Positions 27,790 to 35,624 of a stretch of 64,000 bases of DNA are shown here, in pieces. The notes under the pieces are model-generated. The model did no database searches. It was not told the DNA's origin and saw nothing but the letters and a program-made list of their open reading frames with translations. Source of the DNA: Caballeronia mineralivorans PML1(12) (GTDB lineage Bacteria > Pseudomonadota > Gammaproteobacteria > Burkholderiales > Burkholderiaceae). The first letter of the stretch is position 1. The number at the start of each line of letters is the position of its first letter. Both the position numbers and the translations under genes were made by a program. The stretch is taken from assembly GCF_001028175.1 (NCBI RefSeq), contig NZ_AEJF01000075.1, forward strand, positions 186,001 through 250,000, read 5' to 3'.

Positions 27790-28251
27790 ATGAGCAATCG
27801 TTTAGGCACGGATGACGAGAGACACTTTGCACTGTGGAGCCGCAAGCAGGCACGCATGCCGATAGGCTCACCGCGGGTACTGATCGCCCATCAGGACAAA
27901 TTGATCGGGGAATCGCTTGCCGCACTGCTGCGGCTGACCGGGCTGCAGGTCATGCAGACCCAGAGTCTCAAATCGGCGCGTTCGTTGCTGCAGAACTGGA
28001 AACCTCAGGCATTGATACTGGACACGCGGCTCGACAGCGAATCCGGTTATGCCTTCATCAATGCACTACGCCCCGACGCCGATATCACCGGCCGGTTGTT
28101 GGTCGCGATCAGCAATATCTGGCCGGCCGATCCGATCGAAACCCTGAAAGATGCAGGCTTCGACGCCCATTGCCGGCGCCCCTGCGCCACTTGGCGCCTG
28201 GCCGAAATGCTCACCACTTACTTTTCGATACCGCAGCGGCGCCAGTACTGA
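27790..28251 (+). CDS. Degenerate single-domain receiver protein
   Basis: 153 aa resembling a CheY-like receiver. VLIAHQDKLIGESLAALLRL opens the fold, and Asp78 in ALILDTRLDSESGYAF is the likely phosphoacceptor. The usual acidic pair is reduced to His34-Gln35-Asp36, and the conserved Lys is Arg (CRRPCATWRL), so phosphorylation chemistry may be altered or absent. An about 25-residue N-terminal extension and no output domain. It is preceded by AGGAGGA and lies divergent from the LuxR-type regulator, which suggests a modulator role in the same signalling unit. Confidence 0.75.
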   Translation: MSNRLGTDDERHFALWSRKQARMPIGSPRVLIAHQDKLIGESLAALLRLTGLQVMQTQSLKSARSLLQNWKPQALILDTRLDSESGYAFINALRPDADITGRLLVAISNIWPADPIETLKDAGFDAHCRRPCATWRLAEMLTTYFSIPQRRQY

Positions 28252-28290
28252 AAACCACGTCGACGCCGACGTCGACACCGGTAGCTAAGC

Positions 28291-28755
28291 TCAAGCCAAC
28301 GCCATGATGATCAGCGCCGCGCCGCCCACCGCCACGATATCTTCTATCAGCGCCGCCGGCAGATCGCGGCCCATCGCGCGAGCCAGCGCACCGCGGGCGC
28401 TCGCACCGCCCAGCGTGCCGACGACAGCGCCGATCAGCCCCGCCACCGCACCGCCCAGCATTGAGCCCGCCACCGCACCCAACGCGGCGCCGCTCACCGC
28501 GCCGGTCACGAGCCGCGCGCCGAACTGCATCGGCACCTTGCGGCTAGGGGTTTTCGGCAGTTGGTCGGTGATCAGCTCGCCAATGGCGAGCACGGTCAGG
28601 ATATAAGGCGTGACGGTTGCACCGAGGAACGCTAGCGGCGTGTGCTGCAAAGGCAGCCAGCCCAGATGCGCAGCCCAGCTCACGGCGGCGGGAGCGGTCA
28701 TCGCACGGAGGCCGGCGACAACGCCGATCAGCAGGGCAAGAAGATAGACGGACAT
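28291..28755 (-). CDS. DUF4126-like integral membrane protein
   Basis: 154 aa with four or five hydrophobic segments: MSVYLLALLIGVVAGLRAMT at the N-terminus, then TPYILTVLAIGELITDQLPK, and a Gly/Ala-rich stretch (GAALGAVAGSMLGGAVAGLI) with glycine-zipper character. These features match the DUF4126 family. Start at ATG 28755 with GGAG eight bases upstream; a frame opening at 28806 has no such site. Function unknown. Confidence 0.75.
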   Translation of the reverse strand: MSVYLLALLIGVVAGLRAMTAPAAVSWAAHLGWLPLQHTPLAFLGATVTPYILTVLAIGELITDQLPKTPSRKVPMQFGARLVTGAVSGAALGAVAGSMLGGAVAGLIGAVVGTLGGASARGALARAMGRDLPAALIEDIVAVGGAALIIMALA

Positions 28756-29170
28756 CGACGGCTCCGGTTCTTGTGGATTTGGGATGAGCGCGCTGCTGGG
28801 GTGCACGTGCCTGCCCGGAAGGAATACCGCAAATCCGCGGCATTAGAAAGAGATGAAGACACTTAGAGCGATCGACTCAGGGACTTCGAATGACGTTCGC
28901 TATTGCCGATATGAATATGAATGCGCCAGGGAAACCGGTGCTGAAAAACCAGCGTGTCGACATCAAGAATACAGCGCGACGAGACCAGCTAAAAAGACTT
29001 GTTTGCAGCACGAAGCGTTATCTGATCGACGGCTTCATCAGAAAGCCTGGCCGTAACGCAATGAGCGCATGAAAGACGGGATAACTAAAAAAGCGCATCT
29101 GCGAGGCGCGAAAAGCAGCGCGAGTATGCACGGCAGCTCCATCAGCCTTGTCCAGCATGGTCAGCCGGAA
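28756..29170. other. Intergenic region, no firm gene
   Basis: About 415 bases. Two overlapping plus-strand frames of 60-67 codons (28853 and 28890) exist but show no recognisable similarity or good ribosome site, so I do not call them. Confidence 0.4.
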
Positions 29171-29199
29171 ATGAAAACGGCGCACCTTTTGGTGCGCCG
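29171..29199 (-). terminator. Intrinsic terminator downstream of the 29341-29565 gene
   Basis: Perfect 9-bp stem CGGCGCACC / GGTGCGCCG with a 4-base loop (29178-29199). Read on the minus strand it is followed by TTTTCATTT. Confidence 0.65.
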
Positions 29200-29340
29200 G
29201 CGGGACATCGCGCTTGCCGCGCGTGTCAGGGAACTACAGTAGAAAAGTCGACTAGATCGAACTTAAGAAAACGGATGTCTCGACTCTGCTTTTAGCAGCA
29301 AGCCGTTTCGATGGGCCACATATCGACCCGCTGCCAACGA

Positions 29341-29565
29341 TCAGCCGCGGGTGTCGACCCAGTGCCGGGCCCACTTGCGTGAATGACCGAGCGCTTGCGC
29401 TTCGTTCTTGAAATAATCGAGAACGTGGAACTGATAACGGTTGCCCTTCTCGCTGCCGCTATTGCGTTCAAGCAAAAGGTTCGACGCAAACGATCCATCA
29501 GGCAGACGATGTGCGGAGGGAATGACTTTATAGCCGTTGTACTGGTAAATATTAGAGTTATGCAT
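29341..29565 (-). CDS. Small uncharacterised protein (cspA-flanking cluster, member A)
   Basis: 74 aa, soluble, basic, no signal. It begins NIYQYNGYKVIPSAHRLPDG and ends with EAQALGHSRKWARHWVDTRG. The Tyr-x-Gly-Tyr opening and a C-terminal helix ending near an Asp resemble, weakly, the proteins at 30685 and 31037. I recall similar short proteins in Burkholderiaceae but no function. A terminator lies about 140 bp downstream. Coding status rests on the clean frame and the family-like opening. Confidence 0.65.
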   Translation of the reverse strand: MHNSNIYQYNGYKVIPSAHRLPDGSFASNLLLERNSGSEKGNRYQFHVLDYFKNEAQALGHSRKWARHWVDTRG

Positions 29566-29904
29566 GATTGATACACACGAACAAACGCTGGTCCGACAAA
29601 CATTGATTGTCAGGACGCGTTGATGATTGGCACAAGGCCTAAAAATTCGCAGAGGAAACAGCAGAAAAACAGCAGAAAGCAGCCGAAATCACAAGCGCGA
29701 CAACGAACAATTAGCGTTCGAAGCTAGATCGCGACGTGTGGCAGCGAGTTGCAGGAGATTGCAGAGGGACTAAAGCGGACTAAAGTGGAAGTGCAAACAG
29801 ATGCAAGCAGAGGCAGACAGGTGCAATGCTGGTGGTAGCGGCGCCGTTCAATAAAAGCGACTACCGCAACCGGGAACCGAAGCTCCGCGAAAACATTTAC
29901 TGCT
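29566..29904. other. Intergenic region with short low-complexity repeats
   Basis: Between 29648 and 29822 there are short purine-rich repetitions, for example AACAGCAGAAA twice and GGACTAAAG twice in tandem, then several GTGCAA/ATGCAA words. Unit lengths vary, with no regular array, so neither CRISPR nor a tandem repeat is called. No gene seen. Confidence 0.45.
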
Positions 29905-29934
29905 CGCGTAAACCAGCGCAAGCCGATTTACGCG
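29905..29934 (-). terminator. Hairpin downstream of the cold-shock gene
   Basis: CGCGTAAA pairs perfectly with TTTACGCG across a 14-base loop, 17 bp past the cold-shock gene's stop on the minus strand. There is no clean U-tract, so it may be a transcript-end stabiliser rather than an efficient terminator. Confidence 0.45.
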
Positions 29935-29951
29935 ATAAATCACATCACCAA

Positions 29952-30155
29952 TTACAGCGGGGTGATGTTCGAAGCTTGCAGACCCTTCGGGCCTTGCTTG
30001 GTTTCGAAGCTAACCTTTTGGTTTTCGGCGAGCGTCTTGAAGCCGTCGCTACGAATTTCCGAAAAGTGGGCGAAGAGGTCGTCGCCGCCTGCGTCAGGCG
30101 TAATGAAGCCGAAGCCCTTGCTGTCGTTAAACCACTTGACGATACCGGTATCCAT
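29952..30155 (-). CDS. cspA: Cold-shock protein (CspA family)
   Basis: 67-aa single cold-shock domain, an RNA chaperone/antiterminator. RNP-1 is KGFGFITPD and RNP-2 is DLFAHFSEI; the start [17 protein letters not shown] and the ending [14 protein letters not shown] are typical. Start at ATG 30155, preceded by AAGGA; the frame extends upstream to 30272 but that part is not CspA-like. Upstream 30156-30403 is a 248-base gene-free leader, fitting the long 5' UTR of this family. Whether it is cold-inducible cannot be told. Confidence 0.93.
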   Translation of the reverse strand: MDTGIVKWFNDSKGFGFITPDAGGDDLFAHFSEIRSDGFKTLAENQKVSFETKQGPKGLQASNITPL

Positions 30156-30403
30156 GAGAATTCCTTGAAAATATAAAAATGATGCAACCCCGTATTGAGG
30201 CGAGAGAAGCTTCAAGGAAGTGAGAGGACAACAAATACCGCGGAGATAACGAGGCAGAATGATGAACAGCAATCGAGCTTCTTGAATACTTCGACCTGCA
30301 GATTACGTCCCGCGGGAAGCGGTGTCAAGCTATTTCGGACTGAGCCTAGTCACGTTATGTAACGATTGCAGCCGTTGCCCGCCACCGGCTTGTCAGTCAG
30401 GCC

Positions 30404-30688
30404 CTACTCCGGCACCGCGATGTCGCCGTCGACAAGGCTTGCGCCATACTGCTCGGCGTAATCGCGTGCGGTTTGTGCATCGGGGAAAAGCGGCATGTCT
30501 GCGCAGCCAACAAACGGATAGATCACGCGCTTGTCGCTCAGCCGGGTCACGCGCAGCGTGGGCATGGTTCCGCCCGTTGCGCGCCGTGACGACGCTGCCA
30601 CGTTGTAATTGGCCCACCCGGCCGGCTTGTCGGTCGTCCGGTTATCCAGCGAAGAGGCCAAGGGCTGATGATCGAGCGAATAACTCAT
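30404..30688 (-). CDS. Small uncharacterised protein (cspA-flanking cluster, member B)
   Basis: 94 aa, soluble, no signal. Middle part is rich in polar residues (VAASSRRATGGTMPTLRVTR); the C-terminal helix AQTARDYAEQYGASLVDGDI resembles those of members C and D (YAERLIDGNV, YGRDIIDGKV). Its start overlaps the stop of the next upstream gene by 4 bp, so the two form an operon. Function unknown. Confidence 0.7.
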   Translation of the reverse strand: MSYSLDHQPLASSLDNRTTDKPAGWANYNVAASSRRATGGTMPTLRVTRLSDKRVIYPFVGCADMPLFPDAQTARDYAEQYGASLVDGDIAVPE

Positions 30689-30969
30689 AGATCGGCGATC
30701 GATTCGCCCGCGACGTTGCCGTCGATCAGCCGTTCTGCATAACGCGTGGACGCAAGCCGCGCCTCACCCGACCCGCTGAACGGACCGGCGCCCGGCACGC
30801 GATACACGCGGCTGGTGGTCGTGCTGTCGTCAGCGCCACGGCGGGAAATCTTCACCGCAGCGTCGAAACCCGAGTCGTAGTGACGCGAACCGTCCGCACC
30901 GCGCGGCTTATGCGGGTAGATCAGCGGATAAATTTCGAGGCCGCGGTAGCTTCTTACAGTGTCGTTCAT
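30685..30969 (-). CDS. Small uncharacterised protein (cspA-flanking cluster, member C)
   Basis: 94 aa, soluble. It begins MNDTVRSYRGLEIYPLIYPH, has a beta-like centre FDAAVKISRRGADDSTTTSR, and ends LASTRYAERLIDGNVAGESI. The Tyr-Arg-Gly opening and the Ile-Asp-Gly ending recur in member D. It is translationally coupled (ATGA overlap) to member B. I recall related Burkholderiaceae hypotheticals but cannot name a family. Function unknown. Confidence 0.75.
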   Translation of the reverse strand: MNDTVRSYRGLEIYPLIYPHKPRGADGSRHYDSGFDAAVKISRRGADDSTTTSRVYRVPGAGPFSGSGEARLASTRYAERLIDGNVAGESIADL

Positions 30970-31036
30970 GATGATCTTCGGTTATTGCGTGACGTCCCGA
31001 GACTTTGTCACGCGTGGGTACTGCGAGCGTTGCCGC

Positions 31037-31414
31037 TCATGTGGCGTTGTCGGCGCCGCCTGGCAGCGAAGGTACAGACAGTGCCGGCACGGACGGCTGG
31101 AACCGTCGTACGGAGCGGGAAAAGCGCCCGCTTCGCGCGTTATACAGCGCACCGGCCTGTACTTTGCCGTCGATGATGTCCCGACCGTATTGCATGGCCA
31201 GCTCGATTGCCTCGTCGGCGCTAGCCGGCTCGGCGCCCTTGATGGCCGGCGAATAGCGCTTGGACGTCGCGCTGTCGGACGGTACTGCGTCTATCTGAAC
31301 AATTGCGGAAAACCGCTTGGGACCTTTTGCAAACGGATCACCATGCGGCGGGAAAATCTGCTGCGAATAAGCGCGCAATGCATAGCCGCGATATTCGATT
31401 GTATGGATGGTCAT
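31037..31414 (-). CDS. Small uncharacterised protein (cspA-flanking cluster, member D)
   Basis: 125 aa, soluble. Start at ATG 31414, MTIHTIEYRGYALRAYSQQI, which aligns with the openings of members A and C; the frame runs on to 31534 without support. Central RFSAIVQIDAVPSDSATSKR and the helix SADEAIELAMQYGRDIIDGK parallel member C. The last about 30 residues (FSRSVRRFQPSVPALSVPSL) are a basic/proline tail absent from its relatives. It lies 67 bp upstream of member C. Function unknown. Confidence 0.68.
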   Translation of the reverse strand: MTIHTIEYRGYALRAYSQQIFPPHGDPFAKGPKRFSAIVQIDAVPSDSATSKRYSPAIKGAEPASADEAIELAMQYGRDIIDGKVQAGALYNARSGRFSRSVRRFQPSVPALSVPSLPGGADNAT

Positions 31415-31832
31415 AACGCACTCGCTGGACACACTGCGCTGACCGTCGTGGAAATTTGCTGAAGACCGATATGCAAATAGGCGGTCATCGGCATCGGAAC
31501 GATTAAGAATGCGCCGAATCGTTGCGCGAGGCAAGGCAAATCGAAGCTTGACTGTGTTCGCGACGATGGTGCAGGTGCTTGCGGGACGGCTGCGTCACGA
31601 CGATTTTTAAAGCACTGGTTGAAGTATGCCGGTCGCTTTTTCCAGCAAGTGGCCGATGCCCGGAGTAAGCGGTATTTTTGGCCGCATTTGAATCTGGATA
31701 ACCGATTCGGACTGTTTTAATGCGTCAAAGCAGCGGGCTAAAGTACCGGACGCAAACTGGATTTCTGTCGGCAACGCGGCGAAACCTTTTGCTTCCTCTT
31801 TTAAAACTTCAGGTGGTCAAGCCAAATGGAAA
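31415..31832. other. Intergenic region, no gene recognised
   Basis: About 420 bases upstream of the small-protein cluster. It is slightly A/T-richer near 31600-31720 (GACGATTTTTAAAGC, GGTATTTTTGGCCGC), where promoters for the minus-strand cluster could lie. No supported frame. Confidence 0.4.
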
Positions 31833-31867
31833 CGCCGTTTCAACTCGCGTTGAAACGGCGCTTTTGC
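31833..31867. terminator. Strong hairpin terminator, probably bidirectional
   Basis: Perfect 12-bp stem CGCCGTTTCAAC / GTTGAAACGGCG with loop TCGC. It is followed by CTTTTGC on the plus strand and, on the minus strand, by GTTTCCATTT. It lies 16 bp past the end of the minus-strand MFS gene. Confidence 0.75.
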
Positions 31868-31882
31868 TCCTGCCTGGCCAGT

Positions 31883-33232
31883 TTATCTCCTGGAAGCGCG
31901 AGCCTCCGATGGATCCTTCTGCTTCAATATTTCCGGCAAGCCGAACAGGAGGAGTAATGCACTGATGAGGCTCATGGCACCGATCGCATACAGCGCGGGT
32001 GTCGTGCTCCCGGTCAGGTCGCGAACCCGCCCCACCATCACCGGACTCACAATGCCGCCGAGTTGCCCGATCGTGTTGATCAACGCGATGCCACCCGCTG
32101 CGCCCGCCCCCGTCAACAGCTTCGGCGGCAATGCCCAGAACGCGGGGATCGAGGCCACCACGCCCGCGCCCATCACGCCCAGCGCGACAATAAGAAAACC
32201 GGTTTGCTTATCGAAGATGCCGGCGGCGAAAAAACCGAGCGCCGCCATCACCAACAGCCCGCATACAAACTTGCGGCGCTCGCCGCAGGCATCGGAGAGG
32301 CGGCCCACCACGACCATGCAGATCGCGCCGCAAATATAAGGCACAGCCGTCAGCAAACCGATGGTGGTCGGATTGTGCGTACCGGCGCTTCGAATCAGTT
32401 GCGGCGCCCAGAAGTTGAGACCGTACGACGCCACCTGAATCAGGAAATAAATAAGCCCAAGCACCAGGAAGCCGGGTGTCCTGATCGCGTCGAGCAACGA
32501 ACGGCTAGCGTCGGTATGCGGTGCTTGTCGCAAGATGCGGCTTGCCAGCAGCGACTTTTCCCCGGCGCTCAGCCAGCCCGCATCTTCGATACGATCCTTC
32601 AGCAGCTTCAGCACCATGATGCCGAGCAAGACACACGGCAAGCCGCCAAGCAGAAATAGCCAATGCCATCCACGGATGCCAAGCACGCCATCCATATGCC
32701 CCAGGACGAGGCCCGACAACGGCGCGCCGACAAGCCCGGAAAATGCTGAGGCAAGGAACAGCATCGACGTGATGCGGCCGCGATGGCTCGCTGGAAACCA
32801 CAACGTGAGGTAATACAGCACGCCGGGGGCGAAGCCCGCTTCCATTGCGCCGATGATGAAACGCAGCGCATAAAACTGCCATTCGTTACCGACCAGCACC
32901 ATTGCGCTCGTGGCGATGCCCCACGAAATCATGATGCGCGCAATCCAGCGGCGAGCGCCTACTTTGTAAAGCATCAGATTGCTCGGCACTTCGAACAATA
33001 CATAGCCGATCACGAAGAGGCTGGCGCCGAGGCCGTAGGCGGTATCGGAGAAACCCAGATCGCTTTGCAGTTGAAACTTCGCGAAACTGATGTTGATGCG
33101 ATCGAAGAACGCGAACAGATAGCAGATCATGATCAGCGGCATCAGCCGCCATGCCACCTTGCTGATGACCGCTTTCAAGTCGTTTTCGCTGTGTGCTTGC
33201 GGTACGGCCGCAGTGGCGCCAAGATCGCTCAT
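31883..33232 (-). CDS. MFS transporter, anion:cation symporter (ACS) type
   Basis: 449 aa with about 12 membrane helices. ACS-type signatures are WRLMPLIMICYLFAFFDRIN in helix 1, LGFSDTAYGLGASLFVIGYV, FEVPSNLMLYKVGARRWIAR and FIIGAMEAGFAPGVLYYLTL. Such proteins import organic acids such as glucarate, phthalate or tartrate. GGAGA precedes the ATG. It is the third gene after the LysR regulator and CoA-transferase on this strand, so it probably imports the acid that the transferase activates. Confidence 0.9.
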   Translation of the reverse strand: MSDLGATAAVPQAHSENDLKAVISKVAWRLMPLIMICYLFAFFDRINISFAKFQLQSDLGFSDTAYGLGASLFVIGYVLFEVPSNLMLYKVGARRWIARIMISWGIATSAMVLVGNEWQFYALRFIIGAMEAGFAPGVLYYLTLWFPASHRGRITSMLFLASAFSGLVGAPLSGLVLGHMDGVLGIRGWHWLFLLGGLPCVLLGIMVLKLLKDRIEDAGWLSAGEKSLLASRILRQAPHTDASRSLLDAIRTPGFLVLGLIYFLIQVASYGLNFWAPQLIRSAGTHNPTTIGLLTAVPYICGAICMVVVGRLSDACGERRKFVCGLLVMAALGFFAAGIFDKQTGFLIVALGVMGAGVVASIPAFWALPPKLLTGAGAAGGIALINTIGQLGGIVSPVMVGRVRDLTGSTTPALYAIGAMSLISALLLLFGLPEILKQKDPSEARASRR

Positions 33233-33338
33233 GATCGTCTCCTTGCCGGACTGGCCTGCGGCCGCCCGGTCATATGTGTTCTGGTGATGTGGAGGTGAAG
33301 CTTCTACGGGCGAATGTCCTGCCCGATTGGATCATTCA

Positions 33339-34529
33339 TTACACGGCGCCCTCGCTGCGCAGTCGCGCGACGTCGCGTGCATCGAATCCAAGGTCAGATA
33401 GTACGGAATCCGTATGTTCTCCAAGAGCCGGCCCTTGCCATCGAACTTCGCCGGGGGTGTCGGAGAGTTTAGGCACAATGCCCGGCATCTTCACCGATAC
33501 CCCGCCGGGCAACACCGCGTCGAGCAGCATGTCACGCGCCTGATAGTGCGGGTCTGCGACGATGTCGGCAACAGAATAGATCCTTCCCGAAGGCACTTCG
33601 GCCGCCTCGAGTGCGGCGAGCACATCGTCCGTCGAATGATGCGTGGCCCAGGCCGCGATCGCTTCGTCCAGACGCGTGCTCTGCGCGGCGCGGCCGTCGT
33701 TGCGGGCGAGCTCGGGGTCATCGGCGAGATCGGCGCGCCCTACCACGTGCATCAGGCGCTTGAAGATCGGGTCGCTGTTGCCCGCGATCACCACATAACC
33801 GTCGTCCTCGGTGCGATAGGTATTCGACGGCGCAATGCCCGGCAACGCACCGCCGCTGCGCTCGCGCACATGCCCGAGCAAGTCGTATTCGGGGATCAGG
33901 CTTTCCATCAGATTGAAGACACTTTCGACGAGCGACACATCCACTACTTGCCCGTCGCCCTGCCCGGTCTTCACTCGCAGGATCGACATCAACGCGCCGA
34001 TCACCCCGTGCAGCGAAGCCAGCGAGTCGCCGAGACTCACGCCTACGCGCGCCGGAGCGCCATTGGCTTCGCCAGTCGTATAACGGATGCCGCCCATGGC
34101 CTCACCGATCGCGCCGAAGCCCGGACGATCGCGATACGGTCCCGACTGTCCGTATCCGGAGATGCGGACCATCGTGAGTTTGGGATTGAGTGCGTGCAGG
34201 ACGTCCCAGCCAAGGCCGAGTTTTTCGAGCGCGCCGGGACGGAGATTTTCGATGACAACATCGGCGTGCGCAGCGAGGCGTTTGACCACATCGACGCCGT
34301 CCGGCGACTTCAGGTTCACGCATACGGACTTCTTGTTGCGCGACTGCAGATACCACCAGAGCGACGTGCCCTCATGCAGCTTTCGCCATTTGCGAAGCGG
34401 ATCGCCATTGTCCGGTGCTTCGATCTTGATGACGTCGGCGCCGAACTCCCCCAGCATGCGGGCAGCGAACGGCGCCGCAATCAGAGTACCGATTTCTATG
34501 ACGCGAATACCTGCGAGCGGTCCTGCCAT
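33339..34529 (-). CDS. CaiB/BaiF (class III) CoA-transferase
   Basis: 396 aa. It opens MAGPLAGIRVIEIGTLIAAP with FAARMLGEFGADVIKIEAPD, the family hallmark, and continues RNKKSVCVNLKSPDGVDVVK. Asp in VSLGDSLASLHG is the expected catalytic acyl-forming residue. These enzymes move CoA between organic acids. Start at ATG 34529 with GGGGGAC upstream; the frame opening at 34667 overlaps the LysR gene. It sits between a LysR regulator and an ACS transporter, so an organic-acid catabolic unit is likely. Confidence 0.92.
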   Translation of the reverse strand: MAGPLAGIRVIEIGTLIAAPFAARMLGEFGADVIKIEAPDNGDPLRKWRKLHEGTSLWWYLQSRNKKSVCVNLKSPDGVDVVKRLAAHADVVIENLRPGALEKLGLGWDVLHALNPKLTMVRISGYGQSGPYRDRPGFGAIGEAMGGIRYTTGEANGAPARVGVSLGDSLASLHGVIGALMSILRVKTGQGDGQVVDVSLVESVFNLMESLIPEYDLLGHVRERSGGALPGIAPSNTYRTEDDGYVVIAGNSDPIFKRLMHVVGRADLADDPELARNDGRAAQSTRLDEAIAAWATHHSTDDVLAALEAAEVPSGRIYSVADIVADPHYQARDMLLDAVLPGGVSVKMPGIVPKLSDTPGEVRWQGPALGEHTDSVLSDLGFDARDVARLRSEGAV

Positions 34530-34632
34530 GATGCATGTCCCCCAAAAACCTGATCTGGAAGACAGCTTAGGAGCCGGCAGCGCGCCCCGTCCAACCGCAA
34601 TTCGCCAATGACCGTTCGCGAATGGCGAACGC

Positions 34633-35586
34633 TCAGGCGCCTTTCTGCTCGTCGTGCTCCACAGCAAGCAGATGATCGAACAGCATCCGGCTCACTGGCG
34701 GGAGCGCCGCTGCGTCGCGGACTACGACAATCAGATCGCGCTGGCTCCAGGGTTCGTCGAGTGTGACTGCCGTGAGTCCAAGCGGACGCCCGACAGTGTT
34801 GAATACCTTGAGCGGCAGCACGCTAATGCCCAGACCCGCCTGCACCATGCGGCAGACGCCATCGAAACCCGGCACCTGGATGCGCAGCCTCAATGGTTTA
34901 CCCGCCTGACGCGCGGCCATATGCGTGCGCAAGTTGATGGAACTGGCTGCATGCAGGCCGACGTAGTCGCTATCCAGCGTCTCGACAAACGTAACCTGCT
35001 CGCGGCCGGCAAGCGCATGATCCTCGCGCATCACGACCACGAGCGAGTCATGCCGGTAGTGCGAGACATCGAGACCGCGTGTATCGGCTTCTCCTGAGCA
35101 GATGCCGACGTCGGCGAGACTGTCGGCTATGCCTTCCACTACCCCGCTGCTCGGGCGCTCTTCGAGGTCAAGCTTGATGCGCTCGTTCATCGAGAAAAAC
35201 GCGCGCAGATCTTCGGGAAGGAATTCGACGATGGCCGAAAGGTTTGCCATCATGCGTACATAACCGCGCACGCCGGTCGCATGCTCGGCCAGTTCGATGC
35301 CGATGTTCTCGACGTCGCGCAACACTCGGCGCGCGTGGTGCAGAAGAGTTTCGCCGGCGGGCGTGAGCTCCATGCCCCTTGCCCGGCGCACGAATAGCGT
35401 TGCGCCCACGGCCTGTTCGAGTTCAAGCAGGCGCTTGCTCGCGGCCGATATCGCGATCGCCTCGCGCTCGGCCGCGCGCGTGAGCGTGCCCTCCTCATAG
35501 ACCGCGAGGAAGAGCTGCAGCGTGGTCAGGTCGAGCCGTCTCAACAGGTTTTTGAGCGCCATGCGGGTGGTGGGCAGCTTGAACAC
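34633..35586 (-). CDS. LysR-family transcriptional regulator
   Basis: 317 aa from GTG 35586, or 309 aa from ATG 35562 (MALKNLLRRLDLTTLQLFLA); neither has a good ribosome site. HTH at about 15-75 (TLTRAAEREAIAISAASKRL, LFVRRARGMELTPAGETLL) and an effector domain with LADVGICSGEADTRGL. It is the first gene of the LysR-CoA-transferase-MFS run and starts only 38 bp after the stop of the efflux outer-membrane gene on the same strand, so read-through from the efflux operon is possible. Confidence 0.87.
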   Translation of the reverse strand: MFKLPTTRMALKNLLRRLDLTTLQLFLAVYEEGTLTRAAEREAIAISAASKRLLELEQAVGATLFVRRARGMELTPAGETLLHHARRVLRDVENIGIELAEHATGVRGYVRMMANLSAIVEFLPEDLRAFFSMNERIKLDLEERPSSGVVEGIADSLADVGICSGEADTRGLDVSHYRHDSLVVVMREDHALAGREQVTFVETLDSDYVGLHAASSINLRTHMAARQAGKPLRLRIQVPGFDGVCRMVQAGLGISVLPLKVFNTVGRPLGLTAVTLDEPWSQRDLIVVVRDAAALPPVSRMLFDHLLAVEHDEQKGA

Positions 35587-35624
35587 AAAGGATGCCCGAT
35601 GTTACCCGAGCCGCGCACAGCGCA

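Noticed and set aside
28853..29072. Two overlapping small plus-strand frames (67 and 60 codons)
   Set aside because: No similarity, no good ribosome site and they overlap each other; kept as unsupported.
29648..29822. Possible CRISPR or tandem-repeat array
   Set aside because: Repeated words are only 9-11 bases, irregularly spaced and without constant spacer length.
33414..34553. 379-codon plus-strand frame
   Set aside because: Antisense to the CaiB/BaiF CoA-transferase gene; no domain features.
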